Positions 60,875 through 64,000 of a DNA stretch of 64,000 nt are shown piece after piece. The notes below the pieces were generated by a model. The model had not been told where the DNA came from, searched no databases, and saw only the letters and a program-made list of their open reading frames with translations. How positions within the stretch are numbered: the stretch's first letter is position 1; each line of letters starts with the position of its first letter. The DNA is from DAIDKA01 sp035487155 (GTDB taxonomy: Bacteria > Pseudomonadota > Gammaproteobacteria > Steroidobacterales > Steroidobacteraceae). The position numbers and the translations under genes were made by a program. The stretch spans positions 1 through 64,000 of the forward strand of contig DATHMK010000072.1 of the NCBI GenBank assembly GCA_035487155.1, written 5' to 3'.

Positions 60875-62073
60875 TCGTCGCCGGCATGGCACGGCTGGTG
60901 CTGGCTGCGGATCCCGCCACCCAGTCGATCGAGATTCCAGCTGAGGATCTCGGTACCGCGCTGCTCACCTTTGCGTCGGTCACCCATCAGCAGATTGCCT
61001 TCGACTACAAACTGGTCGAGGGATACCGGAGCGCCACGCTATCCGGCACCTACACCGTCGCAGCAGGACTGAACGCCCTGATCGGCAATGCGCCATTCCT
61101 GATCCGCACTACGCCATCCGGGGTCCTGGCCGTATCCGCCAGGCCGTTGCCTGCTGCGGGGATCGCGCGAGCTGCCAGCGGGCAATCGGCCTTACCGATC
61201 GAAGCTGCCGCCTCGGCCGGCAAGCCTGCGCAGGACGAAGTCATCATCAGCGCGCAGCGCGCCCAGCTCACGCCCAGAGTGCTTGCCTTCGTGAACGGGA
61301 TAGCGGTTCCGGAGCAGCAGGAAGGTCTCGCCCGATGGAATGTCCCGGTGTGTCCGGAGGTGACCGGTCTGCCACGTGAGGATGGTGAGTTCATCCTCGG
61401 GCGCATCTCGGAGGTCGCGCGCGAGGCAGGCGTGCCTCTGGCAGGCGAGAACTGCCAGCCAAATCTCTTCGTCTTTGTCACTGTGGAGCCAAAACAGCTG
61501 CTGAAGGCCATGGAGCAGAAGCATCGCGCCGTGACCTTCGGGCAGGCCACGCCCAATGACATCGACGCATTCATCGCGGCGCCCCGGGCGGCGCGGGTCT
61601 GGTACGACTCGGCCCTGGAAACGGCCGACAATTTGGCCCCGGGCCACGGCTTTCCACCTGCCGGGCAGATCACCCAGGGCCAAGGCACCGGTCAGCCGGG
61701 CGGTACTCAGGGGGGCGGCTTGCCACCCAATGTCACCACCGATTGGGAGCGTGCCAGCCGGGTCGCGCGCACCCGGATATGGGAGTTCACCTATGTCTAT
61801 GTCGTGCTCGACCAGGGTCGCCTGCAGGGGGTCACCCGCGGGCAGATCGCCGACTACGTCGCCATGGTGGGTCTTGCACAGATCAAGCCAGGCGCCCAGT
61901 TAGCCGATGCGCCGACCATTCTCAAACTGTTCGACGATGCCCCGCAGGCCGCCCTGCCCCATATGAGCGACTGGGACCACGCCTTCCTCAAGTCCCTGTA
62001 CCTGACCCAGCAGTCGGTGAAGGTCCAGCAGGGCGAGATTGCGCTGGAAATGGTGCGCCAGATAGCCCACTGA
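60847..62073 (+). CDS. Periplasmic STN-domain protein with unnamed Cys-paired domain
   Basis: The 408-residue protein has a signal peptide (KALIVAGMARLVLAA) and an STN domain at about 27-97 (IEIPAEDLGTALLTFASVTHQQIAF in two pieces; LSGTYTVAAGLNALIGNAPF). A linker of about 40 residues and a C-terminal domain of about 270 residues complete it. That domain has CPEVTGLPREDGEFILGRI and a second Cys 34 residues after the first (ENCQPNLFVFV), RVWYDS, a Gly/Gln-rich loop and RGQIADYVAM. There is no plug or barrel, so it is not a TonB receptor. STN domains normally touch FecR; the gene overlaps the fecR-like gene by 28 bp, with GGGAGGGAG before GTG 60847. It is probably the signal sensor. Confidence 0.85.
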   Translation: MGIRACKALIVAGMARLVLAADPATQSIEIPAEDLGTALLTFASVTHQQIAFDYKLVEGYRSATLSGTYTVAAGLNALIGNAPFLIRTTPSGVLAVSARPLPAAGIARAASGQSALPIEAAASAGKPAQDEVIISAQRAQLTPRVLAFVNGIAVPEQQEGLARWNVPVCPEVTGLPREDGEFILGRISEVAREAGVPLAGENCQPNLFVFVTVEPKQLLKAMEQKHRAVTFGQATPNDIDAFIAAPRAARVWYDSALETADNLAPGHGFPPAGQITQGQGTGQPGGTQGGGLPPNVTTDWERASRVARTRIWEFTYVYVVLDQGRLQGVTRGQIADYVAMVGLAQIKPGAQLADAPTILKLFDDAPQAALPHMSDWDHAFLKSLYLTQQSVKVQQGEIALEMVRQIAH

Positions 62074-62145
62074 ATTTACGTGTTTGACGCTGCCGTGCGT
62101 CTTCCTTTGCAGACGTGCGACCATTGTCGTGCCGAGGAGATCTCC

Positions 62146-63162
62146 ATGAGTTCCCCATCGCGAGTGATTCGAGCGCTGCTCATTTTGGGAATGTCCGCCA
62201 TGGCCTCACCGGTGCTGGCAGCGGATCCCGCGGCCCCTGCCAGCGCTGCTGTTCAATCCTCTTGGTCCAGCGCACCGGCCAGCGCGGCCAGCCGCCAGCC
62301 TGAAGTCGTCATCACCGGAGATCGCGCCGAATTCACCACCAAGATTACCGGGTACGTGAAAGAGCTTACCAACTTTGACCTCAGCGATCCGAGCCGTGGA
62401 CTGGCACGATGGATAGATCCAGTGTGTCCGCTGGTCACCGGCCTGTCGAAGGAAAACGGTGAGTACATCCTAGGACGTGTTTCACAGATCGCACAGGCAG
62501 CGGGCGCACCACTGGGCGGAGAGAAATGCCATCCGAATCTGTTCATCATTGTCACCAAGCAACCGGAGGCAGATCTTCGCGACCTGGACAAGCGCCACCA
62601 CGAAGATGTATTTGGCAATGCGGAACCCACCGTCGTTGAGAACTTCATCGCCGGCCAGCGGCCGGTGAAGACCTGGTACGACACCGTGCAGAAGACGCCT
62701 GAGGGCCTGCCGCTCGTCGTTCAGTCATTCCCGGGTATCAGCCAGCAGTATGGGGTGATCAAGCCGCCAGCGGGCCTTGAGATCTTTCCGGTGCGACCGG
62801 CTAACAGTGACTCCGCTGTGACCAACAGCTGGTCCCAGGCAAGCCACCTGGTGTTGAATGCGGTCTGGGTGATGCAGCGGGTCTTCGTGATAGTGGATCC
62901 GACGCAGTTCAAGGGCGTGACGCGCGGACAGCTCGCCGACTATGTCGCGCTGAGCGGCCTTGCGCAGATCAAACTTGATACCCACCTGGGGAATGACCCG
63001 TCGATCCTGACACTGTTCGACGCCGCCCCGCAGAGCGCAAGCGCCGGCCTGACCCCGTGGGATCAGGCCTTCCTGCGGGCCGTGTATACGACCCAACAGA
63101 AGTCCATGCTGTTGCGCACCGCGATCGTAGATGGCATGGTTGATATAGTCGCCCCGAAGTGA
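62146..63162 (+). CDS. Periplasmic paralogue of the STN protein without STN domain
   Basis: The 338-residue product has a signal peptide (IRALLILGMSAMASPVLAA) and an unordered Ala/Ser stretch in place of STN. The remainder is colinear with residues about 135-408 of the previous product: CPLVTGLSKENGEYILGRV, ENC-equivalent EKCHPNLFIIV with identical 33-residue separation of the cysteines, KTWYDT, RGQLADYVAL and ILTLFDAAPQ, ending WDQAFLRAVYTTQQ. GAGGAGA precedes ATG 62146. The gene lies 72 bp after its paralogue in the same direction, so a tandem duplication with gain or loss of STN is likely. Family not recognised. Confidence 0.85.
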   Translation: MSSPSRVIRALLILGMSAMASPVLAADPAAPASAAVQSSWSSAPASAASRQPEVVITGDRAEFTTKITGYVKELTNFDLSDPSRGLARWIDPVCPLVTGLSKENGEYILGRVSQIAQAAGAPLGGEKCHPNLFIIVTKQPEADLRDLDKRHHEDVFGNAEPTVVENFIAGQRPVKTWYDTVQKTPEGLPLVVQSFPGISQQYGVIKPPAGLEIFPVRPANSDSAVTNSWSQASHLVLNAVWVMQRVFVIVDPTQFKGVTRGQLADYVALSGLAQIKLDTHLGNDPSILTLFDAAPQSASAGLTPWDQAFLRAVYTTQQKSMLLRTAIVDGMVDIVAPK

Positions 63163-63174
63163 ATCCTGAACCCT

Positions 63175-63552
63175 ATGAAACAGCTACCCATGCTCATATT
63201 GGTCACCGGTGCCGCGGTGCTGGTTGCCTGTGCAACGCCGGCGCCCGCTCCCGCGCCGCCTGTGGCAGCGGCCAAGCCCGTTCCGGCGACCCCCGCGGCC
63301 GCGACACCGCAGGCCACGAAAGTTCCTTATGGCTATGAGCGCGTGGTGCTGAGCAATGGGGAGGAGCGCTTCTGTCGCAATGAGCAGGCCCCGGACAGTC
63401 GCACCGCGCATCAAAGAGTGTGCCTGACCGCGGCCCAGCTGCAGGCCACCCAAGACTCCAGCCAGGACTACATCAAAGAGCTGCAGAGGCAAAGCGCCAC
63501 ATCGAGCAGATACTGCACGCCCGGTCCCGCCGGCTGCCCGGGGGGTCAGTAG
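63175..63552 (+). CDS. Small lipoprotein
   Basis: The 125-residue product has a lipoprotein signal (MLILVTGAAVLVAC, Cys19), an Ala/Pro-rich linker (APAPAPPVAAAKPVPATPAA) and a short domain with YGYERVVLSNGEERFCRNE, RVCLTAAQLQATQ and a Cys-containing end. Four cysteines after the lipobox could form two disulfides. It begins 12 bp after the preceding stop and is probably in the same transcript. Family not recognised; a cofactor or anchor for the two preceding proteins is possible. It ends exactly where the convergent permease gene ends. Confidence 0.75.
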   Translation: MKQLPMLILVTGAAVLVACATPAPAPAPPVAAAKPVPATPAAATPQATKVPYGYERVVLSNGEERFCRNEQAPDSRTAHQRVCLTAAQLQATQDSSQDYIKELQRQSATSSRYCTPGPAGCPGGQ

Positions 63553-64000
63553 TCAGCCCGCCCGCATCGCCGTGGCGACCGGCAAACGCGCCGCTCTGAT
63601 CGAGGGCAGGATGCCGCCGAGCAGCGCGATGGAGAGCGCCCAGCACAGTGCAATCACGACCAGATGCGGCGTGACGGCCATCGGGAAGGTGATCTGCGCG
63701 GCCACCACGACGTGTTTGTTGAACAGGTACCAGTCGATGCCCGCGCCCAGCAGCGCGGCCGGGATCGCGAGCAGCACCCCTTCGGCGAGCACTGAGCTCA
63801 CGACCGGCAAGCCGCCGAAACCAATGGCGCGCAAGGTGGCGATCTCCACCTTGCGGGCATCGACGGACGCATAGAGGCTGGCCAACGCGCCACACGCGGC
63901 GCCCAGTCCCATCAGCCCGCCCAGGAAGAAGCTGATGAAGTCGAGGAGTTTGCGCCGCGACTTGATGATGTCCTCGCTGCTCTCCTCCTGCGTTTTCACC
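63553..64000 (-). CDS. ABC transporter permease, FtsX/MacB-type, C-terminal part (cut by window end)
   Basis: The readable 149 codons form the C-terminal core of an FtsX-like permease: three helices (about 20-45, 70-95 and 105-130), VDARKVEIATLRAIGFGGLPVVSSVLAEG between, and an IPSIRAARLPVATAMRAG-like ending (ILPSIRAARLPVATAMRAG). The periplasmic domain and the ATPase are upstream, outside the window, so this is a partial gene. MacB-type permeases drive export of lipoproteins, peptides or drugs. Its stop abuts the stop of the lipoprotein gene with no gap. Confidence 0.88.
   Translation of the reverse strand, partial: VKTQEESSEDIIKSRRKLLDFISFFLGGLMGLGAACGALASLYASVDARKVEIATLRAIGFGGLPVVSSVLAEGVLLAIPAALLGAGIDWYLFNKHVVVAAQITFPMAVTPHLVVIALCWALSIALLGGILPSIRAARLPVATAMRAG

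Noticed and set aside
1..64000. CRISPR array, transposon, integrase, prophage, rRNA or tRNA
   Set aside because: No regularly spaced repeats, IS ends, recombinase motifs or RNA-gene patterns were noticed by reading; short tRNAs could be missed without a covariance search.

Overview
The window is about 64 kb of dense, high-GC bacterial chromosome. Genes abut or overlap by a few bases, and GTG or TTG starts with good Shine-Dalgarno sequences are common. The content is that of an aerobic Gram-negative: RND tripartite pumps, a TonB-dependent receptor, FecI/FecR signalling, outer-membrane lipoproteins, a monomeric NADP isocitrate dehydrogenase, an aromatic-acid MFS transporter and DUF6152/DUF3500 proteins. 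By inference it comes from a gammaproteobacterium near the Nevskiales/Steroidobacterales/Xanthomonadales. No rRNA, tRNA, CRISPR array, transposase, integrase or prophage gene was seen, so it reads as resident chromosome rather than an island.

Layout. 1-6623: a drug-type (HAE1) RND pump with its adaptor (cut by the window edge), an OmpR-type response regulator, a sensor kinase and a CorA-type Mg channel, all in one run. 6674-12233: a secreted two-half NTF2-like protein, a MetE C-terminal-type methyltransferase divergent from an Lrp/AsnC regulator, an orphan ParA-like ATPase, an alpha/beta hydrolase, a secreted RNase T2 and a small membrane protein. 12205-15805 (minus): monomeric isocitrate dehydrogenase and a BT1/folate-type MFS transporter. 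15966-18131: DUF6152 and a secreted protein of a three-member family in this window, facing a second NTF2-like paralogue. 18397-21990: a stand-alone EF-G with an altered switch I, a secreted VOC protein and a SAM methyltransferase. 22091-30939: a heavy-metal RND efflux operon (adaptor, pump, outer-membrane factor), a small proline-rich protein and a multicopper oxidase.

30478-42475: lactate permease, a VPLP/PEP-CTERM-type surface protein, an M20 amidohydrolase, a large winged-helix/NB-ARC regulator, two more copies of the secreted three-member family, an M1 aminopeptidase and an Asp/Glu racemase-like protein. 42965-48233: a TonB-dependent receptor, an AAHS-type MFS transporter and a CmcJ/AsaB-like oxygenase, a candidate uptake-and-modification cluster. 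48335-54906: AsmA-family protein, S53 (sedolisin) protease, a prolyl-4-hydroxylase-like dioxygenase and several small envelope proteins. 54920-57032 (minus): a three-gene operon (small membrane protein, XRE regulator, DUF3500 protein with a 5'-nucleotidase-C-like tail) behind a strong promoter that carries operator-like inverted repeats. 57123-59285: secreted prolyl oligopeptidase.

59355-63552 is the most unusual part. An ECF sigma factor and FecR-type anti-sigma are followed not by a TonB receptor but by a periplasmic protein with an STN signalling domain joined to an unnamed Cys-paired domain. A tandem paralogue lacking the STN domain and a small lipoprotein come next. This looks like a FecIR-type surface-signalling circuit in which the STN domain sits on a soluble protein, and it is my best candidate for an undescribed system. 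The window ends inside an FtsX-type ABC permease on the minus strand.
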